From Sedimenticola sp. (lineage in GTDB: Bacteria; Pseudomonadota; Gammaproteobacteria; Chromatiales; Chromatiaceae): 9,092 nt of DNA. This document shows, one piece after another, positions 1-6,578 of the stretch. Position 1 is the stretch's first letter. Each line of letters opens with the position of its first letter. The translations under genes were made by a program, and so were the position numbers. Where the stretch lies: contig JAPHUG010000180.1 of the NCBI GenBank assembly GCA_026197195.1, positions 1-9,092 of the forward strand, written 5' to 3'. The notes under the pieces were generated by a model that saw only the letters and a list, made by a program, of their open reading frames with translations, had not been told where the DNA came from and searched no databases.

Positions 1-88
1 AGTTCAGCACCCTTTTTGAGCGTTTTGATATCTTTTAGTCGGCCACTTCGTGCCCCCCATTCAATATCAATTTAAAGACCCTTTAGTC

Positions 89-958
89 ATGCATAACCTG
101 GATCAACTGAACCGATTTATTTTTGAAGCCAATGATATACGCGGCGAGCTCGTACAACTGGACGCCAGCTGGAAGGCCATTCTTGATCGCCACCCCTATC
201 CCGCCTCTGTCAGTCAACAACTGGGACAGGCTATCGCGGCCGCCGCCTTGCTCTCTGCGACGATCAAATATGATGGGTCTTTGATCCTTCAGGCCCAGGG
301 TGACGGACCGCTGAATACGTTGGTCGCACAGGCAACCAATGAGCTCACCCTGCGGGGATTGGCCCGCTGGTCAGGTGAGCTTCCTGAAGGAGACCTGGCT
401 GCCATTTATGGTAAAGGCCATATGTCACTGACCATCACCAACAAAGGCCCCAACCGCTTCCAGGGAATCGTTGAGCTGGCAGGAAAAGACCTTGCGCAGG
501 CGCTGGAGAACTATTTTAGCAATTCAGAGCAACTGGCATCGCGCCTGTGGCTGGTGGCTGATGAAAACCGGGCCGCGGGACTACTGATCCAGCAACTCCC
601 CTCTGAGCATGACAGACATGAGGAGTGGGAACGGATCACCCTGCTGGCCGATACCGTCACTCAGGATGAGCTGCTCAATCTGCCGCCTGAAACGCTCCTG
701 CATCGACTGTTTCACGAAGAGAAGGTTCGATTATTTGATCCAACACCCGTCGCCTTCCGCTGCGGCTGTTCACAAGAGCGGATCAGTGATTCACTCCGCG
801 CCATGGGTCGGGAGGAACTCTTCTCCATTATCGAAGAGCAGGGTGCTATTGAGGTAGATTGCGACTTCTGCAACAAACACTACCACTTTGATTCTGTCGA
901 TGTGGAACAGCTATTCACAGATAGCATACCGGTTGAAGGTTCTGACAAAACCCAATAG
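89..958 (+). CDS. hslO: Hsp33 redox-regulated molecular chaperone
   Basis: Cytoplasmic holdase chaperone, activated by oxidative unfolding (HOCl, or peroxide plus heat), that protects other proteins from aggregation. The N-terminal substrate-binding fold is recognisable from the DQLxRFxFE opening, the QxQGDGPL segment near residue 70 and the NYFxxSEQL segment near residue 142. The C-terminal zinc redox switch is complete: Cys225-x-Cys227 and Cys258-x-x-Cys261, with the same 30-residue gap between the pairs as in E. coli Hsp33. I chose the ATG at 89 (289 residues) because family members begin only a few residues before DQLxRF. An in-frame GTG at 50 would add 13 residues with no family counterpart. 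Neither start has a clear Shine-Dalgarno sequence. The gene is followed 34 bases later by a secreted SIMPL protein and is probably cotranscribed with it. Identity is secure; the exact start is less so. Confidence 0.96.
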   Translation: MHNLDQLNRFIFEANDIRGELVQLDASWKAILDRHPYPASVSQQLGQAIAAAALLSATIKYDGSLILQAQGDGPLNTLVAQATNELTLRGLARWSGELPEGDLAAIYGKGHMSLTITNKGPNRFQGIVELAGKDLAQALENYFSNSEQLASRLWLVADENRAAGLLIQQLPSEHDRHEEWERITLLADTVTQDELLNLPPETLLHRLFHEEKVRLFDPTPVAFRCGCSQERISDSLRAMGREELFSIIEEQGAIEVDCDFCNKHYHFDSVDVEQLFTDSIPVEGSDKTQ

Positions 959-992
959 TCTGAGGGCCACCCCCTCCACAGGAGCCTGAAAG

Positions 993-1670
993 ATGAGCAG
1001 AATTCTCTTAATAGCCTGGGCGCTCTTCTCTGTTCCAGCCATCGCTGACACTCTGCCACCCAGCTATGACCGCATCAGCTTCTCAGCATCGGCCGGTGAA
1101 TCGGTTGAGAATGACATCCTCATGGCCACGCTCTATGCCCAACAGGAGGGAAACAACCCAACACGCCTCTCAACCGAGATCAATCAGGCAATCAGTCAGG
1201 CGGTCACACTGGCAAAACAGCAACCCGAGATCAAAGTTCAAACACTGGATTACACCACCCATCCGATCTATCGCAACAACACCATTACCGGCTGGCGGGT
1301 ACGCCAATCCATCCGCCTTGAGAGTCGGAACGCCTCCGCTATCAGCCAACTCATTGGCACCCTTCAGGAGACACTTCAGTTGGGAAATACCCAATACACC
1401 GTTTCACCCGAGCGCCAACAGTCAGTGCAAAACCGTCTGACCACTGAGGCCATCCAGGCCTTCCGGCAACGCGCAGAACTGATCACCCGGGAGATGGGGC
1501 GCCAGGATTATCGTGTGGTTGAGATGCAGATCAATGAAAACGGCTCCTCACCCCGCCAATACGCCATGCAGGGAAGGGCGCTCATGGCCGAGGCCGCACC
1601 GACACTTGAAGCGGGCACCCAGCGCCTGCAGGTACAGGTCAGCGGCACCATCGAGCTAAAGCCCAATTAA
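993..1670 (+). CDS. Secreted SIMPL (DUF541) domain protein
   Basis: Predicted periplasmic protein of 225 residues. Residues 1-18 form a classic Sec signal peptide: a basic start, a hydrophobic core and an AIA cleavage site before Asp19. The rest matches the SIMPL/DUF541 pattern: an opening strand (ISFSASAGE, about 28-36), a long helix of alternating charged and polar residues (about 60-80), a GWRVRQSIRLE strand near 110, a second helix (about 148-170) and a closing VQVSGTIEL strand. Related proteins include E. coli YggE, linked to lowered oxidative stress, but the biochemical role of the family is poorly defined. An AGGAG at 980-984 lies 8 bases before the ATG, so the start is firm. It follows hslO by 34 bases with no terminator seen between, which suggests one transcript. 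I infer, without proof, a link to envelope or oxidative stress. Confidence 0.85.
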   Translation: MSRILLIAWALFSVPAIADTLPPSYDRISFSASAGESVENDILMATLYAQQEGNNPTRLSTEINQAISQAVTLAKQQPEIKVQTLDYTTHPIYRNNTITGWRVRQSIRLESRNASAISQLIGTLQETLQLGNTQYTVSPERQQSVQNRLTTEAIQAFRQRAELITREMGRQDYRVVEMQINENGSSPRQYAMQGRALMAEAAPTLEAGTQRLQVQVSGTIELKPN

Positions 1671-1712
1671 ACCTGCTGAATAACGCACAAAAAACAGAAT
1701 GTGACCCAGTTA

Positions 1713-1761
1713 TCACACAAAAATGGGTTATACGGGCTACATTGACCCAGGTTTTGTGTGA
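1713..1761. repeat. Long inverted repeat, possible terminator or operator
   Basis: TCACACAAAA (1713-1722) and TTTTGTGTGA (1752-1761) are perfect 10-base inverted copies. Inside them TGGGT (1724-1728) pairs with ACCCA (1745-1749), giving a 15-pair stem with a small internal loop and a 16-base loop. The inner stem followed by GGTTTTGTGT could act as a weak rho-independent terminator for the hslO/SIMPL transcript, but the T-run is short. The TGTGA/TCACA ends also resemble CRP-type half-sites. The structure is plain to see; its function is inferred. Confidence 0.6.
1724..1738 (+). promoter_or_regulatory. Candidate -10 region upstream of GGDEF gene
   Basis: TGGGTTATA followed by one base and GGGCT lies in the loop of the inverted repeat upstream of the diguanylate cyclase gene. 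Almost the same string occurs at 3587-3602 upstream of the TAXI gene. TTATAC or TATACG could serve as a -10 hexamer, but I see no convincing -35 at normal spacing. Weak evidence. Confidence 0.25.
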
Positions 1762-1871
1762 AAATACGCGATTATCAAAACAACCATCCAAGGATAGGAA
1801 CGAACATCTGCCACGGTCGGCTACCCAAACACAACAACAAAGCCGCCGGACAACAAAAAAGGCAGAAAATA

Positions 1872-2921
1872 ATGGATGCTCAAAGAGAGATGAACCCCTA
1901 TCCGGATGATTACGCCAAGGCCTCGGAGCATCTGCGTCAAGCCCTGGCCCTGCTGTCAAAACACCAGATACCCCCATCCCCCCTCAACTATCGCATCAGC
2001 TATGACGTCACGGCAGGTCGTAACGAGAAGCTGAAAGGCGAACTGGCCCAACATTTAACCGCCGCCACAGAAGCCAAATCTGATGACACGCTATGGGAAC
2101 TCTATGCCCGACACTTCATTCAGGACGATGTCGCCCTGGATGAGCTGCGAAAAGAGTTGCGAACGGTAGTGACGTCACTACAGGATGAGTTTAAACGTGC
2201 CGGCGGCAACATTGCTGGATACACCAGTACACTGGACCGTTTTGCCGGCATTCTGAATAAAGAGACCTCTGTCGAGGCCATCAGCTCAGAAGTTCAACAG
2301 GTGATCCATGACACCCGGGATATGGAAGCCTCACAAAGCCGCCTTGAAAACCAGATGTCCCATGTCATGAGCGAAATGGAGGCCATGCGTCAGGAGCTGG
2401 AGCAGGTTCGTAAAGAGTCATTGACCGATGGCTTAACCGGCATTGCCAATCGCAAGGCGTTTGATACTGCCCTGGAACAGACCCTCAGGATTGCACAGGA
2501 TACCAATCAGTCGACCTGTCTACTGCTGGCCGATATTGATCACTTTAAAAATTTCAATGACACCCACGGTCATCTGGTGGGTGACAAGGTTCTCCGGTTC
2601 GTTGCCTCAACACTCAAGCGCTGCATAAAGGGCAAGGACACAGCCGCACGCTTTGGTGGTGAAGAGTTCGCCATCATCCTACCCAACACGGATCTGACCG
2701 GTGCCCGAACCGCCGCCGAGCAGATCCGCAACGAGATCTCTTCCGGCACCCTGATCAACAAAAACCGCGGTGAAGCCTATGGCTCGATTACCATCTCGAT
2801 CGGTATCGCCAAGCTGAACCAGGATGATAATGTGCTGGACCTCATCCACCGGGCCGACGAATCCCTCTATCTGGCCAAGAATCGTGGCAGAAACCGGGTG
2901 GAATACGCCGGCGCCGCTTGA
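1872..2921 (+). CDS. Soluble GGDEF-domain diguanylate cyclase
   Basis: Predicted to make cyclic di-GMP from two GTP in the cytoplasm; there is no signal peptide or membrane segment. Numbering is for the 349-residue product. Residues 1-130 form a helical N-terminal region containing PSPLNYRISYDVTAGRN (about 36-51), a pattern I associate with soluble proteobacterial GGDEF proteins. Residues 134-184 look like a coiled coil rich in Glu, Gln, Met and Arg. The GGDEF domain runs from about 183 (SLTDGLTGIANR) to 345. The metal-binding ADIDHF (Asp221), the guanine-contact ND...GH..GD segment and the catalytic GGEEF (262-266) are all present. The inhibitory RxxD site five residues upstream reads KGKD (253-256), so product inhibition may be weakened. 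I chose the ATG at 1872, with AAGG at 1859-1862; a GTG at 1758 would begin inside the inverted repeat and add a low-complexity, unfamily-like extension. An ATG at 1890 is also possible. Confidence 0.9.
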   Translation: MDAQREMNPYPDDYAKASEHLRQALALLSKHQIPPSPLNYRISYDVTAGRNEKLKGELAQHLTAATEAKSDDTLWELYARHFIQDDVALDELRKELRTVVTSLQDEFKRAGGNIAGYTSTLDRFAGILNKETSVEAISSEVQQVIHDTRDMEASQSRLENQMSHVMSEMEAMRQELEQVRKESLTDGLTGIANRKAFDTALEQTLRIAQDTNQSTCLLLADIDHFKNFNDTHGHLVGDKVLRFVASTLKRCIKGKDTAARFGGEEFAIILPNTDLTGARTAAEQIRNEISSGTLINKNRGEAYGSITISIGIAKLNQDDNVLDLIHRADESLYLAKNRGRNRVEYAGAA

Positions 2922-2923
2922 TC

Positions 2924-2957
2924 GGACCGCCTGACCCAGCGGCCCTTTTCGTTTATT
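2924..2957 (+). terminator. Rho-independent terminator of GGDEF gene
   Basis: GGACCGC (2924-2930) pairs with GCGGCCC (2939-2945) with one mismatch around an 8-base loop, followed by the T-rich tail TTTTCGTTTATT (2946-2957). It begins 3 bases after the cyclase stop codon and reaches the msrA stop on the other strand. An overlapping, longer perfect inverted repeat, CCCAGCGGCC (2935-2944) with GGCCGCTGGG (2964-2973), could form instead and may help end msrA transcripts from the right, though it has no T-run. Confidence 0.7.
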
Positions 2958-3531
2958 CGATCAGGCCGCTGGGACACCCCACCCCAGTACCGCCCAACCC
3001 ACAGTAGCCGCCCGGATTTTTGGCCAAGTACTGCTGATGGTACTCTTCCGCGTAATAGAACGTCGGGGCAGCCATGATCTCCGTCGTAATCTGGCCAAAC
3101 CCCTTTTCAGAAAGCGCCTGTTGATAGATCACCTTGCTCTGTTCAGCCTGATCGCGCTGCTCCTGATTGTAGGTATAAATACCTGAGCGATACTGAGTGC
3201 CTCTATCGTTACCCTGGCGCATGCCCTGGGTCGGGTTATGGCTCTCCCAAAAAAGTGTAAGTAATTCACTATAAGTGATCACAGCAGGATCAAACACAAC
3301 CCGCACCACCTCGGCATGCCCGGTGCTGCCACCGCAGACCTGTTCATAGGTGGGATCCACGACACTCCCCGCCGCATAACCCACGGCCGTCGTGTAGACC
3401 CCGTCCGACTGCCAAAACCGGCGCTCCGCACCCCAGAAACACCCCATGCCAAACAGCGCCATCTCCAGCCCGTCCGGGAACGGAGGGTGCATCGAATGAC
3501 CATGAACAGTGTGCTTATCAGTGCGTGACAT
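2953..3531 (-). CDS. msrA: Peptide-methionine (S)-S-oxide reductase MsrA
   Basis: Reduces the S epimer of methionine sulfoxide in proteins and free methionine, repairing oxidative damage using thioredoxin. The 192-residue product carries the catalytic GCFWGAE motif (Cys31), the STGHAEVV segment with Glu74, the GTQYRSGIY segment (111-119) and two candidate resolving cysteines near the C-terminus, Cys177 in GGYCG and Cys186. This is the E. coli-like three-cysteine arrangement. The usual GYAGG reads GYAAG here (51-55). There is no signal peptide and no fused MsrB domain, so it is a cytosolic stand-alone enzyme. TGGAGG (+ strand 3536-3541) lies 4 bases before the ATG, a strong site with tight spacing. 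It is convergent with the cyclase gene and divergent from the TAXI gene. Confidence 0.97.
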   Translation of the reverse strand: MSRTDKHTVHGHSMHPPFPDGLEMALFGMGCFWGAERRFWQSDGVYTTAVGYAAGSVVDPTYEQVCGGSTGHAEVVRVVFDPAVITYSELLTLFWESHNPTQGMRQGNDRGTQYRSGIYTYNQEQRDQAEQSKVIYQQALSEKGFGQITTEIMAAPTFYYAEEYHQQYLAKNPGGYCGLGGTGVGCPSGLIE

Positions 3532-3591
3532 GAGGCCTCCAAAAAAGGGCGAATAGGTACCATTGCCGACTACAACGCATGCGATCTGGGT

Positions 3592-3597
3592 TATAGT
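3592..3597 (+). promoter_or_regulatory. Candidate -10 box for TAXI gene
   Basis: TATAGT matches the sigma-70 -10 consensus at five of six positions and lies 31 bases before the TTG start, in the 97-base divergent region between msrA and the TAXI gene. The sequence 17 bases upstream (3569-3574, ACTACA) is a poor -35. No comparable promoter stands out on the msrA side. Confidence 0.35.
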
Positions 3598-3616
3598 GGG
3601 CTGAGTAACAGCACTT

Positions 3617-3621
3617 CAGGA
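3617..3621 (+). promoter_or_regulatory. Ribosome binding site for TTG start
   Basis: CAGGA lies 7 bases before the TTG at 3629. The first in-frame ATG comes far inside the substrate-binding domain, after the membrane anchor, so this site and the TTG together set the start of the TAXI protein. Confidence 0.6.
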
Positions 3622-3628
3622 TACCGCC

Positions 3629-4930
3629 TTGAGCAATCAGCGCAAACCCAACAATAATAAGGACAATATCAGCATCTTCGGCCCCGCTATTCTGCTGGTG
3701 CTGATTGGGTTCATTCTCACCTATCAATTTGTGCAACCGGCACCGCCCGACAGCATCCGCATAGCCACAGGCCAAAAAGAGGGCGCCTATTATCTGTTTG
3801 GCCAACAGTATCAGGAACGGTTGAAGCAGGAAAAGATAGAACTGGAGGTGCTGAACACCGCCGGCTCGATAGAGAACATACAGCGCCTGATCAGCGGCGA
3901 AGTTGCGGTCGCACTGGTCCAGGGAGGTACCACCAGCCATGCCGAGGCAGAGAAAGGGCTGCGCTCGCTGGGCAGTCTCTACTTTGAACCCATCTGGGTG
4001 TTCCATCGAAAAAACGTCCCGGTTCTGCACTTGACCGACCTGCTCGGGCAGCGTATTGCCATCGGGGCTGAGGGGAGCGGCACCCGCGCACTGGCTCAAC
4101 AACTGTTGGCGGACAATGACATCAACCCCAGCAACACGCCGCTGCTACCACTCAGTGGCCGGGCGGCTGCGGATGCCCTGCTCAACGGAGAGATCGCCAG
4201 CGCCTTTTTTGTCGCCTCACCCATGTCACCGGTGGTCCGGGCACTGCTCGATTCCGATCAGATCAAACTTCTGAGCTTCGGTCGCGCCGACGCCTACACC
4301 CGGACCCACCGCTTCCTGTCATCTGTCGTATTACCCGAGGGGGTGATTAACATGCGGCGCAATCTGCCCGCCGAGAAAACCGTACTGCTGGCCGCCAGCG
4401 CCAACCTGGTGGTGCGGGAAGATCTACACCCTGCGCTGATGGATCTACTGTTACAGGCGGCACAAGGCGTCCATAACAAAGGCGGCTGGTTTGAAGAGAA
4501 GGGACAGTTTCCTGCACCCGATTATCTGGTCTACCCACTAAGCAGCGAGGCCGAGCGGTTCTACAAATACGGCCCCCCCTTCCTGCAGCGTTACCTGCCA
4601 TTCTGGGCGGCCACCCTGGTAGACCGACTGAAGGTGATGCTGCTGCCATTTCTGGCGCTGATGATACCGCTGTTCAAGATCATGCCACCCATTTATCGCT
4701 GGCGCATGCGCTCACGTATCTATCGCTGGTACAAGGAGGTGTTGGAGATTGACCATCGGCTGTTTGTGGCCGATGCCGACTTGCAGCAGGCTCAATCAGC
4801 GCTCACCCGCATCGAACACGAGGTGGCGCATATCGAGATCCCGCTCTCCTACGCCGAAGAGTTGTATGACCTTCGGCTGCATATCAGCCTGATCCAGCAG
4901 AAACTGGACCGGCTGCAACAGAAGGGTTAA
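3629..4930 (+). CDS. TAXI-family TRAP transporter solute-binding protein, membrane-anchored
   Basis: Predicted extracytoplasmic binding protein of the TAXI branch of TRAP transporters (433 residues). Residues 14-35 form a hydrophobic N-terminal anchor rather than a clean cleavable signal. The binding domain (about 42-300) shows the family opening SIRIATGQKEGAYYLFGQQY, then NTAGSIENIQRLxxGEVxVALVQGGT and the IAIGAEGSGTRALAQQLL segment. After FYKYGPPFLQRYLPFW (311-326) comes a second membrane segment (about 333-353), a basic stretch (YRWRMRSRIYRWYKE) and a C-terminal helical coiled-coil-like region (375-432). This long tail is, to my knowledge, shared by a clade of TAXI proteins, but it is absent from simple periplasmic ones. 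The start is TTG, supported by a good ribosome site. No TRAP membrane subunit lies in the window, so partner and substrate are unknown. It ends directly against the stop of the opposite-strand gene. Confidence 0.85.
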   Translation: MSNQRKPNNNKDNISIFGPAILLVLIGFILTYQFVQPAPPDSIRIATGQKEGAYYLFGQQYQERLKQEKIELEVLNTAGSIENIQRLISGEVAVALVQGGTTSHAEAEKGLRSLGSLYFEPIWVFHRKNVPVLHLTDLLGQRIAIGAEGSGTRALAQQLLADNDINPSNTPLLPLSGRAAADALLNGEIASAFFVASPMSPVVRALLDSDQIKLLSFGRADAYTRTHRFLSSVVLPEGVINMRRNLPAEKTVLLAASANLVVREDLHPALMDLLLQAAQGVHNKGGWFEEKGQFPAPDYLVYPLSSEAERFYKYGPPFLQRYLPFWAATLVDRLKVMLLPFLALMIPLFKIMPPIYRWRMRSRIYRWYKEVLEIDHRLFVADADLQQAQSALTRIEHEVAHIEIPLSYAEELYDLRLHISLIQQKLDRLQQKG

Positions 4931-5155
4931 TCAATCGAGCGCTGGACCCAGTAAAAAATCCTGACTGCGGAAACCCTGTGCTTCAAGGGCATCCTCGATA
5001 TCTTCCCAGGTGGCATCTGGATTCGCCTCTTCTGCCGCCGCAATGACGCCGGTTGCATGGCGAAACGCCTCATGTGACTCCATGTCTTCCGGTATGCTGA
5101 CCAGACGAATCTCTTCTGGTACCTTGCTGGGCAACACCATTACCGTCGCACTCAT
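4931..5155 (-). CDS. Small acidic protein of unknown function
   Basis: Encodes 74 residues that I do not recognise. It is strongly acidic: 16 Asp/Glu against 4 Lys/Arg. The first 20 residues look like a short beta-strand segment (TVMVLP, IRLVSIP). The rest appears helical, with an acidic stretch TWEDIEDALEAQGF at 49-62. There is no cysteine, signal peptide or membrane segment. The start is set by GAGGAG (+ strand 5165-5170), 9 bases before the ATG. A longer in-frame start at 5287 would run back through the upstream zinc-finger gene in another frame and is rejected. It lies 34 bases after the TraR/DksA gene and is probably the last gene of that operon. It could be a partner or regulator of its neighbours, but nothing in the sequence shows that. 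Confidence 0.7.
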   Translation of the reverse strand: MSATVMVLPSKVPEEIRLVSIPEDMESHEAFRHATGVIAAAEEANPDATWEDIEDALEAQGFRSQDFLLGPALD

Positions 5156-5164
5156 TAGCTGTAA

Positions 5165-5170
5165 CTCCTC
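5165..5170 (-). promoter_or_regulatory. Ribosome binding site deciding the small gene's start
   Basis: Reads GAGGAG on the minus strand, 9 bases before the ATG at 5155. This is the strongest ribosome site in the minus-strand operon. It argues for independent, possibly high-level translation of the 74-residue protein and against the longer start at 5287. Confidence 0.7.
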
Positions 5171-5189
5171 ATTTGTTTGGGATGTAAAT

Positions 5190-5549
5190 CTATTGGGCCT
5201 GCCCATTTTCACGGGCAGTAGCACAAGTAATACAGAGCGGCTGAGCCGGATCAACTGCCAGCCGATTCTCAGCGATGGGCTCTTCACACTCTACACAATA
5301 GCCGTAGTCACCTGCCTTGATGCGGCTCAACGCATTGTTGATACGCACTAGCTCCTGCGAACGTCGCCGTCGATTTTCCTGGGACATGGCCTGCTGTTGC
5401 AAGGCATCCATCCTGGAAAGACGACCGACCCGGGTTTGGTCCAGTGTCACCGTTTCAGCGGCCGCGTCAGCCGTTTCAGCCACACTCATTAACTCGTCCT
5501 GACGGGCAAGCAACTGCTGTAGATGGCGTTGCTGATCAGGTTCGGGCAT
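5190..5549 (-). CDS. TraR/DksA-type C4 zinc-finger protein
   Basis: A 119-residue member of the TraR/DksA family, whose members enter the RNA polymerase secondary channel and alter promoter response, in some cases with ppGpp. An N-terminal helical hairpin (about 5-80) includes DQTRVGRLSRMDALQQQAM (37-55), typical of the short members. The zinc finger is complete: Cys85-x-x-Cys88 and Cys106-x-x-Cys109. It is shorter than E. coli DksA (151 residues), and I do not see the acidic DxxDxA tip motif, so DksA-like activity cannot be assumed. The ATG overlaps the end of the upstream CoA-lyase gene by 14 bases and has no good ribosome site of its own, which suggests translational coupling. It is followed 34 bases later by the small acidic gene. 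Confidence 0.9.
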   Translation of the reverse strand: MPEPDQQRHLQQLLARQDELMSVAETADAAAETVTLDQTRVGRLSRMDALQQQAMSQENRRRRSQELVRINNALSRIKAGDYGYCVECEEPIAENRLAVDPAQPLCITCATARENGQAQ

Positions 5550-6408
5550 GGATAGCGCGGTGCATGCTGATCATTCGTTGCGCCTCCTCCACATGCAGGC
5601 TCTCAATCAACCGCCCATTCACAACACAGACCCCTTTACCCGCCTGTTGTGCCTGTTGCCAGGCCGTAACGATCGCCTCTGCCTGCAAAAAATCATCATC
5701 TGAAATGCCGAACACCTGATTGGCAGGCTCAATCTGTTTTGGGTGAATCAGGGTCTTTCCGTCAAAGCCCATATTACGGCCCTGCTCGCAGGCCAACTGG
5801 TAGCCCTCCGCATCCTGCAGATCAAGATGCACCCCGTCCAGGATATCCAGACCATGAAGCCGGGCAGCCAGCATGCAGAGCCCCAGCGAAGTGACCAGTC
5901 CCTCTCGCTGAGGCGTGTGCCGCACCCGCAGCTCCTTGGCCAGATCGGAAGTGCCCATCACGATCACTTCAAGGCGGGGATCAGCACCCGCTATGGCGGC
6001 ACTGTTCATGATACCCCGTGGCGTTTCAGCCATAACCCAGATCGGCAGATCGGGATGGGCACCGGCGCTATCCAGTGCAGAGAGCGCCTCCGAGACAGCG
6101 GTTGGTGTCTCCACCTTGGGTAACAAGATGGCATCTGCCGCGGTCCCGGCCACCGCTTCTATATCTTCTGCACCCCAATCCGTATCCAATCCATTAATAC
6201 GCACCACCCGCTTGCGGAAGCCGTAATCTACTGAGGCCAGCACATCAACCACGGTGGCACGTGCTTCGGCCTTGGCATCGGGTGAAACAGCATCTTCCAG
6301 ATCCAGTATCAACGCATCAATGGGCAAGGAGGCCGCTTTTTCCAGCGCCCGTCTGTTCACCCCGGGTGCATAGAGTACGGATCTAAGTGGTGTAGCAGGT
6401 TTGTTCAT
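5536..6408 (-). CDS. HpcH/HpaI-type CoA-ester lyase (CitE-like)
   Basis: Cytoplasmic lyase of the citrate lyase beta/malyl-CoA lyase superfamily, which cleaves or forms 3-hydroxy-acyl-CoA esters such as malyl-CoA, beta-methylmalyl-CoA or citramalyl-CoA with Mg2+. The 290-residue TIM-barrel product shows RSVLYAPG (9-16), DLEDAV (36-41), the substrate arginine in RING (Arg70), PKVE (97-100), the metal ligands Glu128 (AETPRG) and Asp155 (GTSDLAKEL), the DGVHLDLQD segment (191-199) and GFDGKTLIHPKQI (214-226). There are no citrate lyase alpha or gamma subunits nearby, so true citrate lyase is unlikely. Malyl- or citramalyl-CoA lyase is more plausible, but substrate cannot be read from sequence. 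AAGG lies about 9 bases before the ATG. It heads the minus-strand operon and is divergent from the malonyl transferase gene. Confidence 0.9.
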   Translation of the reverse strand: MNKPATPLRSVLYAPGVNRRALEKAASLPIDALILDLEDAVSPDAKAEARATVVDVLASVDYGFRKRVVRINGLDTDWGAEDIEAVAGTAADAILLPKVETPTAVSEALSALDSAGAHPDLPIWVMAETPRGIMNSAAIAGADPRLEVIVMGTSDLAKELRVRHTPQREGLVTSLGLCMLAARLHGLDILDGVHLDLQDAEGYQLACEQGRNMGFDGKTLIHPKQIEPANQVFGISDDDFLQAEAIVTAWQQAQQAGKGVCVVNGRLIESLHVEEAQRMISMHRAIHART

Positions 6409-6578
6409 TTATCGGGCCTTTGAAACCGGATGCAGCTAAATACTGGCGTGCGTTGTTCACACACAAATGTGCCTCCTATCCTACCGGAACCCCGATCAGG
6501 AGCAAGGCCAAAGCTTGTTCTGATTTCTATAAATGACTATCCTTCCAGATCGCATTTTTATACTGAAAGAGAAGCACC
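6409..6578. promoter_or_regulatory. Divergent promoter region, lyase operon and malonyl transferase
   Basis: This 170-base gap must hold the start signals of both divergent units. For the + strand, TTGTTC (6515-6520) and TATCCT (6538-6543) are 17 bases apart, a weak sigma-70 candidate. TATACT at 6559-6564 is a better -10, but it would start transcription inside the ribosome site, so I doubt it. A short dyad, CACA-AA-TGTG, lies at 6462-6471. No clear minus-strand promoter is visible. Confidence 0.3.

Noticed and set aside
50..88. GTG at 50 as the start of hslO
   Set aside because: It would add 13 residues before the family's usual N-terminus and has no ribosome site; the ATG at 89 fits Hsp33 length.
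1700..1717. Canonical CRP site TGTGA...TCACA
   Set aside because: The spacer is 8 bases, not 6, so I list it only as CRP-like half-sites.
1758..1871. GTG at 1758 as the start of the GGDEF gene
   Set aside because: The codon lies inside an inverted-repeat arm, has no ribosome site, and the added 38 residues are low-complexity and basic, unlike the family.
1639..1977. 112-residue open frame on the minus strand across the 1671-1871 gap
   Set aside because: It overlaps both flanking genes in antisense, is rich in Cys, Trp and Arg as shadow frames often are, and has no family pattern.
5156..5287. Longer start at 5287 for the small acidic gene
   Set aside because: The extension overlaps the zinc-finger gene out of frame, and a strong ribosome site precedes the internal ATG at 5155.
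5536..6408. Citrate lyase beta subunit (citE) of a citrate fermentation operon
   Set aside because: No citD, citF, citC or citX is nearby, and the gene is followed by a TraR/DksA gene, so a stand-alone CoA-ester lyase is more likely.
6406..6440. FliA-like -10 (CCCGATAA) immediately before the CoA-lyase ATG
   Set aside because: No TAAA lies 15 bases upstream, and a start there would leave no leader.
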